Assembly (NCBI RefSeq): GCF_020103695.1
Contig: NZ_JAHXBF010000022.1
Span: 176,776 to 240,775 of the forward strand
DNA from: Hyalangium versicolor
GTDB taxonomy: Bacteria > Myxococcota > Myxococcia > Myxococcales > Myxococcaceae
Reading direction: 5' to 3'
Length of the DNA: 64,000 bases
Below, piece by piece: positions 16,618-24,360 of the stretch. Within the stretch, counting starts at the first letter, position 1, and every line of letters starts with the position of its first letter. The translations under genes were made by a program, and so were the position numbers. Below the pieces are notes generated by a model. It was not told where the DNA came from. It saw only the letters and a list, made by a program, of their open reading frames with translations, and ran no database searches.

Positions 16618-17622
16618 ATGAAAATCCAAGCCTATGCCGCTCCTGGGAAGGGTCAGAGCCTCGTGCCGTTCGAGTTCGAGCCCCGGCCGCTCGGCCCCCA
16701 TGAGGTGCAGGTGAAGATTTCGCACTGCGGCATCTGCCACACGGATCTCCACATGGTGAACAATGACTGGGGGCTGAGCAGCTTCCCCCTGGTCCCCGGC
16801 CACGAGATCGTCGGCACCATCAGCCAGGTGGGCTCGCTGGTGACGCAGTTGAAGCCGGGCCAGCGCGTGGGCGTGGGTTGGGAATCGAACTCCTGTGGCG
16901 AGTGTGACTGGTGCGCGCGAGGCCAGGAGAACCTCTGTCCGCGCTTCGCCCCCACCTGCGTGGGCCGGCACGGCGGCTACGCCGAGTTCATCCAGCTCAA
17001 CAGCCGCTTCGTCATCCCCGTCCCGGAGACGCTGGCCTCGGAGACGGTCGCGCCCATGCTGTGCGGCGGCATCACCGTCTTCTCTCCGCTGAAACAGTAC
17101 GGCATGGGGCCGCAGCACCGCGTGGGCGTCATCGGCATTGGCGGGCTGGGGCACCTGGGGCTCCAGTTCGCGCGGGCCTTCGGCTGCGAGGTGACAGCCT
17201 TCTCCACCTCCCCGGACAAGGAGGCCGAGGCCCGCCGCCACGGAGCCCACCACTTCGTCTCCACTCGGGGTGAAGAGCCCCTGCGCAAGCACGCCAGCGC
17301 GTTCGACTTCATCCTCTCCACGGTGAACGCGGACCTGCCGTGGATGGACTACATCAACGCCCTGCGCCCGGGCGGGACGCTGTGCTTCGTGGGCTCGCCT
17401 CCGAGCAACGTCAGCGTGCCCATCTTCCCCCTGCTGGTGACCAACAAGCGGATCGTCGGCAGCAATACCGGCAGCCCCGCCGAGATGCGAGAGATGCTCC
17501 AGGTGGCCGCCCGGCACGGGGTGAAGGCGCAGACCGAGCGCTTCCGGATCGATCAGGTCAACCAGGCCCTCGGCCGCGTGGCGCGCAATGAGGTACGCTA
17601 CCGGGCCGTCCTGGAACTCTGA
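16618..17622 (+). CDS. Zinc-dependent alcohol dehydrogenase, cinnamyl-alcohol/aldehyde reductase (YahK/Ahr) group
   Basis: 334 residues. The catalytic zinc ligands are Cys37 (CGICHTD) and GHE 61-63, with a further zinc-ligand Cys expected near residue 150. The structural zinc site is Cys93-Cys96-Cys99-Cys107. The Rossmann fingerprint is GIGGLGHLGLQFA (~residue 176). The sequence resembles NADP-dependent medium-chain dehydrogenases that reduce a broad range of aldehydes. The ATG at 16618 starts the standard family N-terminus; longer in-frame extensions reach into the divergent ligase gene and are not plausible. Confidence 0.9.
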   Translation: MKIQAYAAPGKGQSLVPFEFEPRPLGPHEVQVKISHCGICHTDLHMVNNDWGLSSFPLVPGHEIVGTISQVGSLVTQLKPGQRVGVGWESNSCGECDWCARGQENLCPRFAPTCVGRHGGYAEFIQLNSRFVIPVPETLASETVAPMLCGGITVFSPLKQYGMGPQHRVGVIGIGGLGHLGLQFARAFGCEVTAFSTSPDKEAEARRHGAHHFVSTRGEEPLRKHASAFDFILSTVNADLPWMDYINALRPGGTLCFVGSPPSNVSVPIFPLLVTNKRIVGSNTGSPAEMREMLQVAARHGVKAQTERFRIDQVNQALGRVARNEVRYRAVLEL

Positions 17623-17751
17623 GGGTTCTGGAGGCACTGACGCAGCCCGCCAGACAAGGGCGCGACCAGAAGTGGGCGGAGCGGAAGCCCATCCGTTATA
17701 GTGGAAAAACCTCCGCCCCGCGAATCGGGGTGGGTTAAGGTCCGCTCCCCC

Positions 17752-18597
17752 ATGGATGCCCCTCACGACAGGCTGCTGTCGGTGCTGCTGGAGAGCCGCC
17801 AGCGCCAATGCTTCCCCCCGGAGATCCGGGTCGCGGCGCCCGCCTTCGTCCAACAGGTACTGGGGCTGCTCTTCCCCCACTTCGCCGAGCAATTGGAGTG
17901 CAACGCGGCCGCCGTTCAACGGGACGTGATGGCCGTGGAGGCCTACCTCGTCCGGCTACAATCGATCCTGGCGCCGCTCTACCCCGAGGTGGACGCGACC
18001 ATCTCCCGGCGCTTCATGGAGCAATTGCCGGACATCTACGACTTGCTGCGGCAGGACGCCACGGCCATCCACCAGGCGGATCCGGCCGCGCGCAGCGTGG
18101 ACGAGGTGATCCTCACCTATCCGGGCTTCTACGCCATCGCCATCTTCCGGGTGGCGCACGCGCTGCATGTGCTGGGGCTACCGCTGCTGCCGCGCCTGCT
18201 CACGGAGTTCGCCCACCAGCGCACCGGCGTGGACATCCACCCGGGAGCCACCATCGGCCGGCGCTTCGTCATCGACCATGGCACCGGCGTGGTGATTGGC
18301 GAGACGACGGTGATTGGGGACGGGGTGAAGATCTACCAGGGCGTCACGCTGGGCGCGCTGGTGGTGCAGAAGAACCTGTCGAACAAGAAGCGCCACCCCA
18401 CGCTCGAGGATGAGGTGGTGGTGTACGCCAACGCCACCATCCTGGGCGGAGACACGGTGGTGGGCCGAGGCACCGTCATCGCCGGCAACGCGTGGCTGAC
18501 GCAGAGCGTGCCGCCCCAGTCCATCGTCACCCGCCGCACCGAAGTGCGTCACCGCAACAACGACGCGGACCTCGGAGAGATCGAGTTCCACATCTAA
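17752..18597 (+). CDS. cysE: Serine O-acetyltransferase
   Basis: 281 residues from ATG 17752; a GTG at 17701 is in frame but has no ribosome site. Residues ~1-150 form the helical N-terminal domain; ~175-265 are a left-handed hexapeptide-repeat helix (VDIHPGATIGRRFVIDHGTGVVIGET ... VKIYQGVTLGA ... VYANATILGG). The catalytic His in DHGTG and the long loop (LSNKKRHPTLED) match the EpsC-type branch of serine acetyltransferases. It makes O-acetylserine for the cysteine synthase encoded 36 bases downstream; the two are clearly an operon. Confidence 0.93.
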   Translation: MDAPHDRLLSVLLESRQRQCFPPEIRVAAPAFVQQVLGLLFPHFAEQLECNAAAVQRDVMAVEAYLVRLQSILAPLYPEVDATISRRFMEQLPDIYDLLRQDATAIHQADPAARSVDEVILTYPGFYAIAIFRVAHALHVLGLPLLPRLLTEFAHQRTGVDIHPGATIGRRFVIDHGTGVVIGETTVIGDGVKIYQGVTLGALVVQKNLSNKKRHPTLEDEVVVYANATILGGDTVVGRGTVIAGNAWLTQSVPPQSIVTRRTEVRHRNNDADLGEIEFHI

Positions 18598-18633
18598 CCC
18601 CTGCGCAGTTCCCTACCCGCGAGGCTCCACCGA

Positions 18634-19545
18634 ATGAAGGCAGCGAACATCCTGCAGACCATTGGCAACACTCCGCACGTCCGCATCAACCGGCTCTTCC
18701 CGTCGCGGGTCGAGGTCTACATGAAGCTGGAGCGCGCCAACCCGGGCGGCAGCATCAAGGACCGCATCGGCCTGTCGATGATCGAGGACGCCGAGAAGCG
18801 GGGCATCCTCAAGAAGGACAGCGTCATCATCGAGCCGACCTCGGGGAACACGGGTATCGGTCTGGCGATGGTGGCGGCGGTGAAGGGGTACAAGCTGATC
18901 CTCGTGATGCCCGAGTCCATGAGCTTGGAGCGGCGCCGGCTGATGGCGGCGTACGGGGCGACGTTCGAGCTGACGCCTCGGGCGCAGGGCATGAAGGGAG
19001 CGATTGCGCGGGCACAGGAGATGGTGGCGCAGACGCCGAACGCGTGGATGCCGCAGCAGTTCGAGAACGAGGCGAACATCGAGGTGCACAAGCGCACCAC
19101 GGTGAAGGAGATCCAGGCGGACTTCCCGGAGGGGCTGGACTACATCATCACGGGCGTGGGCACGGGCGGCCACATCACGGCGATCGGCGAGGAGTTGAAG
19201 AAGGTGTGGCCGAAGCTGAAGGTGTTCGCGGTGGAGCCGGTGAAGTCTCCGGTGATCAGCGGCGGGCAGCCGGGGCCGCACCCCATTCAGGGCATCGGCG
19301 CGGGCTTCATCCCGAAGAACCTGCACACGGCGGCCATCGACGGGGCCATCCAGATTCCGGAGGAGGAGGCGTTCGACTTCGCCCGCCGCTCGGCGCGTGA
19401 GGAGGGCATCTTCGTGGGCATCTCGTCGGGGGCGGCACTGGCGGCGGTGAACCGCAAGCTGAGCGAGATCCCTGATGGCAGCCGGGTGCTTACGTTCTGC
19501 TATGACACGGGCGAGCGTTACCTCTCCATCGAGAACCTGTTCTGA
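18634..19545 (+). CDS. cysK: Cysteine synthase A (O-acetylserine sulfhydrylase)
   Basis: 303 residues, normal length. PLP lysine Lys42 is in GGSIKDR; the phosphate and substrate loop TSGNTG is at ~69-74; GVGTGGH near 172 and GISSGAA near 265 complete the type II PLP fold. It makes cysteine from O-acetylserine and sulfide, using the product of the upstream acetyltransferase. The sulfide-detoxification island lies 8 kb away. Codons here favour G-ending forms somewhat more than the neighbours do. Confidence 0.95.
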   Translation: MKAANILQTIGNTPHVRINRLFPSRVEVYMKLERANPGGSIKDRIGLSMIEDAEKRGILKKDSVIIEPTSGNTGIGLAMVAAVKGYKLILVMPESMSLERRRLMAAYGATFELTPRAQGMKGAIARAQEMVAQTPNAWMPQQFENEANIEVHKRTTVKEIQADFPEGLDYIITGVGTGGHITAIGEELKKVWPKLKVFAVEPVKSPVISGGQPGPHPIQGIGAGFIPKNLHTAAIDGAIQIPEEEAFDFARRSAREEGIFVGISSGAALAAVNRKLSEIPDGSRVLTFCYDTGERYLSIENLF

Positions 19546-19578
19546 GCGAGCGCTCTCCCCCTCGTGGAAAGATTGGAG

Positions 19579-19602
19579 GCGAGGGTGCCATATGCCCCTC
19601 GC
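19579..19602. terminator. Probable bidirectional terminator between cysK and a minus-strand gene remnant
   Basis: GCGAGGG (19579-19585) pairs with CCCTCGC (19596-19602). It sits 33 bases after the cysK stop and 9 bases beyond the stop of the minus-strand remnant, with pyrimidine-rich but not long T tracts on both sides. Confidence 0.5.
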
Positions 19603-19611
19603 TTCTCTGGC

Positions 19612-19677
19612 TCAGAAGGTCCGCAGCAGCGTCTGGCTCTTGTGCTTCTCGTTGAGGAAGTCGCCCACCGTCCGCAT
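19612..19677 (-). pseudogene. 21-codon 3' remnant of a lost gene (or a very small gene)
   Basis: The minus strand reads MRTVGDFLNEKHKSQTLLRTF and stops at 19612, next to a hairpin that would end transcription from this side. The composition looks like real protein, but the frame upstream of the ATG becomes arginine/proline-rich and non-coding within a few codons. This fits the 3' end of a gene whose body was lost. The ~260 bases between 19678 and 19936 hold no other recognisable feature. Confidence 0.35.
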
Positions 19678-19936
19678 GATTCCCCGTCGGACGCTTGGCC
19701 GTTCGGCTCGGAAACCCGGCCCCGGGGAGCGCACAGAAACCGCCGCGCCCCTCACCGTCCGCAAGGGCACGAGAACTTGGCAGGGCCAGCACGTGCGGTG
19801 AAGCTCAAGAGATGATTCAGGATGCAGCGGGACGCCGCCAGCGGATGCCCAAGCTGAAGCTCTTGGGTGTGGTGAATGGATCACGCCAACACTCCCCGCA
19901 TCCGCTCCGCGGAGCGACCCTCGAAGGGCTGGCCGC

Positions 19937-21766
19937 GTGAGGCCCCCGGGAGCGCGCCAGCCCTCACGGTTGCATGTGGCTGTCAGCCTCTTGCTGCTGG
20001 CTGTCTTCGTCGCGCCCGGGGCACACGCCTCTGACGAGACGAACCCGATACGGGCCGTTGTGGGGGCGGGTGTCTCGCAGGGCACCGCGCTGGGTAGCCC
20101 CTGGGCGCCGCGTACCTCGTACAGCGTGAGCCTGTGGGGCCTGTGGGAAGCAGGCCAGGGACTCGGCGGGCGCTTGACGTTGCTGCCTCAGGCCACCTCC
20201 TCCGCAGCGTGGGAGCTATCCACGGACGCGGTCGCGCGCTTCACGGGCGAGGGGCCGCTGTACTTCAAAGCCATCGGAGGAGTGGCCGTCACCCCCCGCT
20301 CCTTATGGCCTCCACGGCTGCGGGCGGGCGGCGAAGTCGGCGTGCACGCCATTCGTGGGGGCATTGGGCTGGAGATGGGCCTTGGTGGCGTGTACGCGTT
20401 CCCGCCCTCCCAGCCCGCGCACGGGGAAGGGGTGGTCTCCCTCGGGGTGGGTATCCTCTTCGGCTTCGGCTCCCCGTCCCGTTCGCGGGTCCTTGCCCCG
20501 TCTCAGCGCCCATGGGCGCAGCAATCCGCCCTGAGTCCAGCAGGAGCCTTCCAGCCGCAGGGCGCGAGCCCCTCATCTGCGGCAGAGGTGAGAACGGCTG
20601 GGCTCTCGCCCGCTCCTTCGGAAGTGGTGCACGTCCCCTCCAGCGAGCGGGATGTGATTCAGCAGATTCTGCTCCTGCGAAAACCCGGGGACGTCCTGTC
20701 CTGGTGGGCCTCGGGCCCTGGGGAGAACATCAAGCACTGGACCCACCCGCTCTCCGAGTGGGAGTACAAATACGTCGAAGCCATGAGTTCGGCGACGGTG
20801 CCCGAGCCTGTTCGCATGTGGCCGCTGGTGACACCCGAGCGCCTCACCCCTGAACAGACCGAGGACATGCAATGGCTGGTAGGCACAGGAGCCACCGCCG
20901 CCGAGGGGTATGCCCACTGGGAGAACCGGCGGCGCATCGTCAAGCACTACGTGATGACACACCCAGCCACCCTTCAGCTCTCCCTGGGGCTGTATGGGTT
21001 GGCGAGGGATAGCAACCCGCTCTTCTTCGCGCTGGAGCGCGGCTGGCAGATGGGCAGCGGCCAGGAGATGTTCACCGCTCGGGAAGTGTCCAAGCTCGGT
21101 GCGGCCCAGGAGTTCTTCACGGCGCTGGCGGTAGGAGTGGCTGCTGGCAAGTTGATGAGCGCCACGCGGCCCGTGCCTGGGTGGGGTGTCCCGGCGCGGG
21201 TGGAGCCGGTGGGCCCTGGCAAGGTGAAGGCTCCGCCTGCTCCGCCGAAAGCCGCAGCGCCTGCTCCAGAACCCTCTCCGCCTGCGCCAAAACCTGCTCC
21301 GACACCAGCACCGCCTCCTCCGGCATCGGCCCCCCTAGCGCCCTCTCCAGAACTGGTCCAAGCGCTCACGGGCAAGAACCCAACGCCGCAGGTGCCCGCC
21401 GGCCCGCGTCTGCGCCAGGACGTCACCGTCAAGCCGAAGGCGCCAGACCTGTTGCCGCTGGAACGTCCCATTAGCCCCAGGCCCAGCCAGAACGCGCAAC
21501 TCCAGAGGGACATCAAGTACCTGGACGAGCTAGGCGCCACGAACGTTCGGGTGAACCAGCAGCAACTGACGACCAGGAACGACCAGCGCGTGGGAATCAA
21601 TCGGCCGGACTTGCAATTCGACTACAACGGACGTCGCTATCATGTGGAGTACGACTCACCTACTTCGGGTCGTGGCCCTGCCCACCAGTCGCGCCTCACC
21701 GCCAACGACCCGGAAGCCGAGATCATCCGGATCATCATCCCTGAGCCAAGAGACGTGACTCAATGA
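19937..21766 (+). CDS. Probable secreted polymorphic toxin with a C-terminal nuclease-like domain
   Basis: 609 residues, GTG start. Signal peptide ~10-32 (VAVSLLLLAVFVAPGAHA). Residues ~35-180 have alternating, glycine-rich beta strands ending in GVGILFGFG, like a small outer-membrane barrel. A helical middle region follows (~225-400), then a Pro/Ala linker (~415-470). The last ~90 residues read VRVNQQQ - RVGINRPDLQF - YHVEYDSP - GRGPAHQSRL, a C-terminal module I recall on myxobacterial RHS and other polymorphic toxins, with a nuclease-like D/E-x-E pattern. The stop overlaps the next gene (ATGA), the usual toxin-immunity arrangement. There is no lipobox, so it is not a classical SitA toxin. 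Confidence 0.62.
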   Translation: MRPPGARQPSRLHVAVSLLLLAVFVAPGAHASDETNPIRAVVGAGVSQGTALGSPWAPRTSYSVSLWGLWEAGQGLGGRLTLLPQATSSAAWELSTDAVARFTGEGPLYFKAIGGVAVTPRSLWPPRLRAGGEVGVHAIRGGIGLEMGLGGVYAFPPSQPAHGEGVVSLGVGILFGFGSPSRSRVLAPSQRPWAQQSALSPAGAFQPQGASPSSAAEVRTAGLSPAPSEVVHVPSSERDVIQQILLLRKPGDVLSWWASGPGENIKHWTHPLSEWEYKYVEAMSSATVPEPVRMWPLVTPERLTPEQTEDMQWLVGTGATAAEGYAHWENRRRIVKHYVMTHPATLQLSLGLYGLARDSNPLFFALERGWQMGSGQEMFTAREVSKLGAAQEFFTALAVGVAAGKLMSATRPVPGWGVPARVEPVGPGKVKAPPAPPKAAAPAPEPSPPAPKPAPTPAPPPPASAPLAPSPELVQALTGKNPTPQVPAGPRLRQDVTVKPKAPDLLPLERPISPRPSQNAQLQRDIKYLDELGATNVRVNQQQLTTRNDQRVGINRPDLQFDYNGRRYHVEYDSPTSGRGPAHQSRLTANDPEAEIIRIIIPEPRDVTQ

Positions 21767-22500
21767 CGCAAGAGATGAAAGGACTGCTGCTGGAGGACCG
21801 CTGGGCACCCGTCACCTCGACAACAGGTTTTCTGGAACTGGGGACGGAGCAGGCGGCGCGAGCCTTCGCCACGTGGCAGGAAGGGCTGATGACGCCCCGG
21901 GGCATCACCGTAGAGGTGCTCCCCGTCTCGGGCTCCTTGGAGCAGGCGCTCTCCAGCCTGCTGCCCCTGACCAGTGGGGAGACACAGCGACACCTGTTCA
22001 TCCCGACGCGCAGCGCTTGGACAGCCTACCTTGAGAACGGTTGGACCGGCACGGATGCCGCCAGCCCCATGCGCTACATGGCCCGGCGGCTGAGCATCCG
22101 GTGTCTGCGAGTGGTCACCGTGCCCCACACACTGCGCGGGAATCAAGGCCGCTATGGCGCGGTGATGCTGGATGTGTTCGGCCCGGAGCAGCCGGGGAAG
22201 ATCCTCAACTATGTGCGCTCCATCTATGCCGCGAATGATGGAGGACGCTGGGTCTTCGGTCACTCCGGTGAGCCCTTCCCCTTCGAGCAAGTGGAGAAGT
22301 ACCAGGCGCGCCGACTGAGGGACCGCTTCACCTTCGAGATGCTCAAGGACTACCTGCACCACTTGGGACTGGCCCCCTTCAACGAGGACTTCTACCTGCC
22401 TCCGGGCTCCCGCGCGTGGCTCATTCAGAAGACAGGCCCCTTCACCACCGTCGGGCGGGAGTACTCGCTGGAGGAGGCCCGCGCCGCCCGCGTGTTGTGA
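21763..22500 (+). CDS. Probable immunity protein for the upstream toxin
   Basis: 245 residues, no signal peptide, translationally coupled to the toxin gene by a 4-base overlap. Soluble mixed alpha/beta composition, with no motif I recognise (ITVEVLPVSGSLEQALSSLL; AWTAYLENGWTGTD; WVFGHSGEPFPFE). An aromatic- and acid-rich cytoplasmic protein right after a toxin C-terminus is the normal look of an immunity gene. The call rests on position, not on family membership. Confidence 0.55.
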   Translation: MTQEMKGLLLEDRWAPVTSTTGFLELGTEQAARAFATWQEGLMTPRGITVEVLPVSGSLEQALSSLLPLTSGETQRHLFIPTRSAWTAYLENGWTGTDAASPMRYMARRLSIRCLRVVTVPHTLRGNQGRYGAVMLDVFGPEQPGKILNYVRSIYAANDGGRWVFGHSGEPFPFEQVEKYQARRLRDRFTFEMLKDYLHHLGLAPFNEDFYLPPGSRAWLIQKTGPFTTVGREYSLEEARAARVL

Positions 22501-22551
22501 CGCACCTCAGGTAGCTCCAAGTTCAAGCGTGCCCGCGTAGCATGGCCTCGC

Positions 22552-23646
22552 TCAGGGCGTCTCGGTGACGCGGGCGAAGCCTACGAAGTAGTCCGCGCCC
22601 GCCGTGCTCGCGGCGTAGACGATGAATTCGTTGGCGGGCGAGTTCGCGTTGGGCGCCTGGAGCCACTGCCACTGGCCCGTCGTGGTGCTGAACGCGTTGC
22701 ACGAGGTGTTGCCGCCGTTACCCGTGCCGATGCACACCTGGCCTGAGTTCACGTAGACATACGCGCCCGACAGGACATGCGCCGGACCATTGGCCGTGCA
22801 CGAGTTGGCGCCAGGGAACACCTGGACCACACCATTCCGGTCCGCGTGGGTGATGACGTGCAGCATGTTCACGCCGCCCGGCAGCGTGGAGGGCTCGAGC
22901 CTGCTGGTGATGAGTCCCGGATTATTGGTGAACAGCGACCAGTTGGCCGCGGCGGACCACCCGGCCGAGCCCGGCACGCTGGTCGTCACCGAAGTGAGCG
23001 AGCCATTGGGGCCGACAGTGGCGAACGTCGGGTTGGCGAGCAGGTTGGGCGAGAACTGGACGCTCGCCTCGTCCACGTAGAAGTCTGCGCCGGTCGTGGT
23101 GGTGGAGTAGATGATGAACTCATTGGCGGGGATGACGCCATTGGAGGCGGTGACGTACTGCCACTGGCCGGTGGTGGAGCTGTACGCATCGCACCCGGTG
23201 TTGCCTCCGTTCCCGGTGCCGATGCAGACGCGCCCGCTGAGCACGTAGATCCAGGCGCCCGAGATGACCTGGGTGGGGCCGGTGTTGAACGGCTGGAACA
23301 CCTGGACCAGGCCGTTGCCCGGACCCTGGGTGCGCACGTGGATCATGCGGGTGCCGTCATTGCGGCTGGAGGGCAGCAACTCGGTGAAGACCGTGCCGGG
23401 AGTGTTGGTGAAGAGCGTCCAGTTGGCCGCCGCCGAGTTGCCCGCGCCTCCGGCCACCGCCGTGGTGACCGTAGTGGGAGTGCCGTTGGGTCCCACGGTA
23501 TTGAAGGTGGGATTGGTCAGGTAGTTGGACTGAGCACACAGGGACTGCTCGAGCTCGGCGGTGGCCGGGTTCTCCACATCAGCAGGTCCACAGGCGGTGA
23601 TGGCCGAGAAGGCAATCAGGGAGGTCAGCAGGCGACGTACGTTCAT
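22552..23646 (-). CDS. Lipoprotein with two tandem carbohydrate-binding-like beta domains
   Basis: 364 residues from ATG 23646; the longer reading frame upstream is a shadow. Lipobox ITAC (Cys19). Two homologous repeats of about 160 residues (~35-195 and ~197-364) share NPTF(N/A)TVGPNG, SAAANW(T/S)LFTN, (V/C)CIGTGNGGNT, TTGQWQ and the ending ADFYVDEAS / ADYFVGFAR. The pattern is that of CBM4/9-like galactose-binding folds. It is exposed on the cell surface or faces the periplasm. Sugar specificity is unknown. Confidence 0.75.
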   Translation of the reverse strand: MNVRRLLTSLIAFSAITACGPADVENPATAELEQSLCAQSNYLTNPTFNTVGPNGTPTTVTTAVAGGAGNSAAANWTLFTNTPGTVFTELLPSSRNDGTRMIHVRTQGPGNGLVQVFQPFNTGPTQVISGAWIYVLSGRVCIGTGNGGNTGCDAYSSTTGQWQYVTASNGVIPANEFIIYSTTTTGADFYVDEASVQFSPNLLANPTFATVGPNGSLTSVTTSVPGSAGWSAAANWSLFTNNPGLITSRLEPSTLPGGVNMLHVITHADRNGVVQVFPGANSCTANGPAHVLSGAYVYVNSGQVCIGTGNGGNTSCNAFSTTTGQWQWLQAPNANSPANEFIVYAASTAGADYFVGFARVTETP

Positions 23647-23725
23647 CTGGGTTCTCCAGAGGGGCCGAAGCAGGCTTCGGGGGTTCTGGACTTCAGAACG
23701 AAATCCGGCGGAAATCTTCCCGGCC

Positions 23726-24322
23726 ATGGCTGCGGTGATTCTCGAAGTCCGCTGTGTCGCTCCCTTCGTCGTCCGGCTCCGCTTCAGCGATGGGCACGAG
23801 GGCGAGGCGAACCTCAAGCCCTGCCTCTTCGAATGGGAGCCGGAGCGCGTCCCGGACCTCACCGCGGAGACTCGCGACTGGCTGCGCTCGCCGGAGAACT
23901 TCCAGACGGTCCGCGTGGACCCCGAGACGGGCACGCTCGCCTGGGGAGAGGCGCGACCGTTCAGCGCGTACCTGCTGTATTGGCGCGTGCAGAAGTCCCG
24001 GGTGACGGCGACGCTCCGCTCGAAAGAGGGGGCCGTGCTCTCCACGGTGGAGATTGGCGGGTGGTACGAGACCTGGTCCCAGGGGATCAGCCTCGGACGC
24101 GCGGAGACCAACGCCGTCGTCGTGGACCAGGAAGGTGTGGCTCCGTTCCATGCCCGCGTGACAGTCGGCGGCGGACACCACCCCTGCTATTTCGTCGAGG
24201 TGGTGGAGGGAACCACGAGCGCTGGAGGGACGACCTCGTCAACTCCGGGCGAGCGCTGGCGGGTCCCCGCTCGGGCTCCCCTCCTGCTGGAGCTGGGCGC
24301 CTGCGTCGTTGAGATTTCCTGA
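23726..24322 (+). CDS. DUF2442 domain fused to an FHA-like domain
   Basis: 198 residues from ATG 23726. The N-terminal ~75 residues are DUF2442-like (ILEVRCVAPFVVRLRFSDGHEGEANLKPCLFEW is its pattern; NFQTVRVDPETGTLAWG closes it). Residues ~110-198 carry an FHA-like core, GISLGRAETNAVVVDQEGVAPFHARV, with the GR and the following His. FHA domains bind phosphothreonine, and DUF2442 is often found beside toxin-antitoxin or transposon genes. It probably acts in the cytoplasm as a phosphopeptide reader in a kinase network. Confidence 0.65.
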   Translation: MAAVILEVRCVAPFVVRLRFSDGHEGEANLKPCLFEWEPERVPDLTAETRDWLRSPENFQTVRVDPETGTLAWGEARPFSAYLLYWRVQKSRVTATLRSKEGAVLSTVEIGGWYETWSQGISLGRAETNAVVVDQEGVAPFHARVTVGGGHHPCYFVEVVEGTTSAGGTTSSTPGERWRVPARAPLLLELGACVVEIS

Positions 24323-24360
24323 GCCAGGAGGCAGGCTCCGCCCTTCTCACAGGACAGCCC

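Noticed and set aside
22515..22550. A ~20-base stretch resembling the 3' end of the sulfide:quinone oxidoreductase gene (27057-27085)
   Set aside because: The similarity stops after about 20 bases and lies in GC-rich sequence; it does not support a gene fragment.
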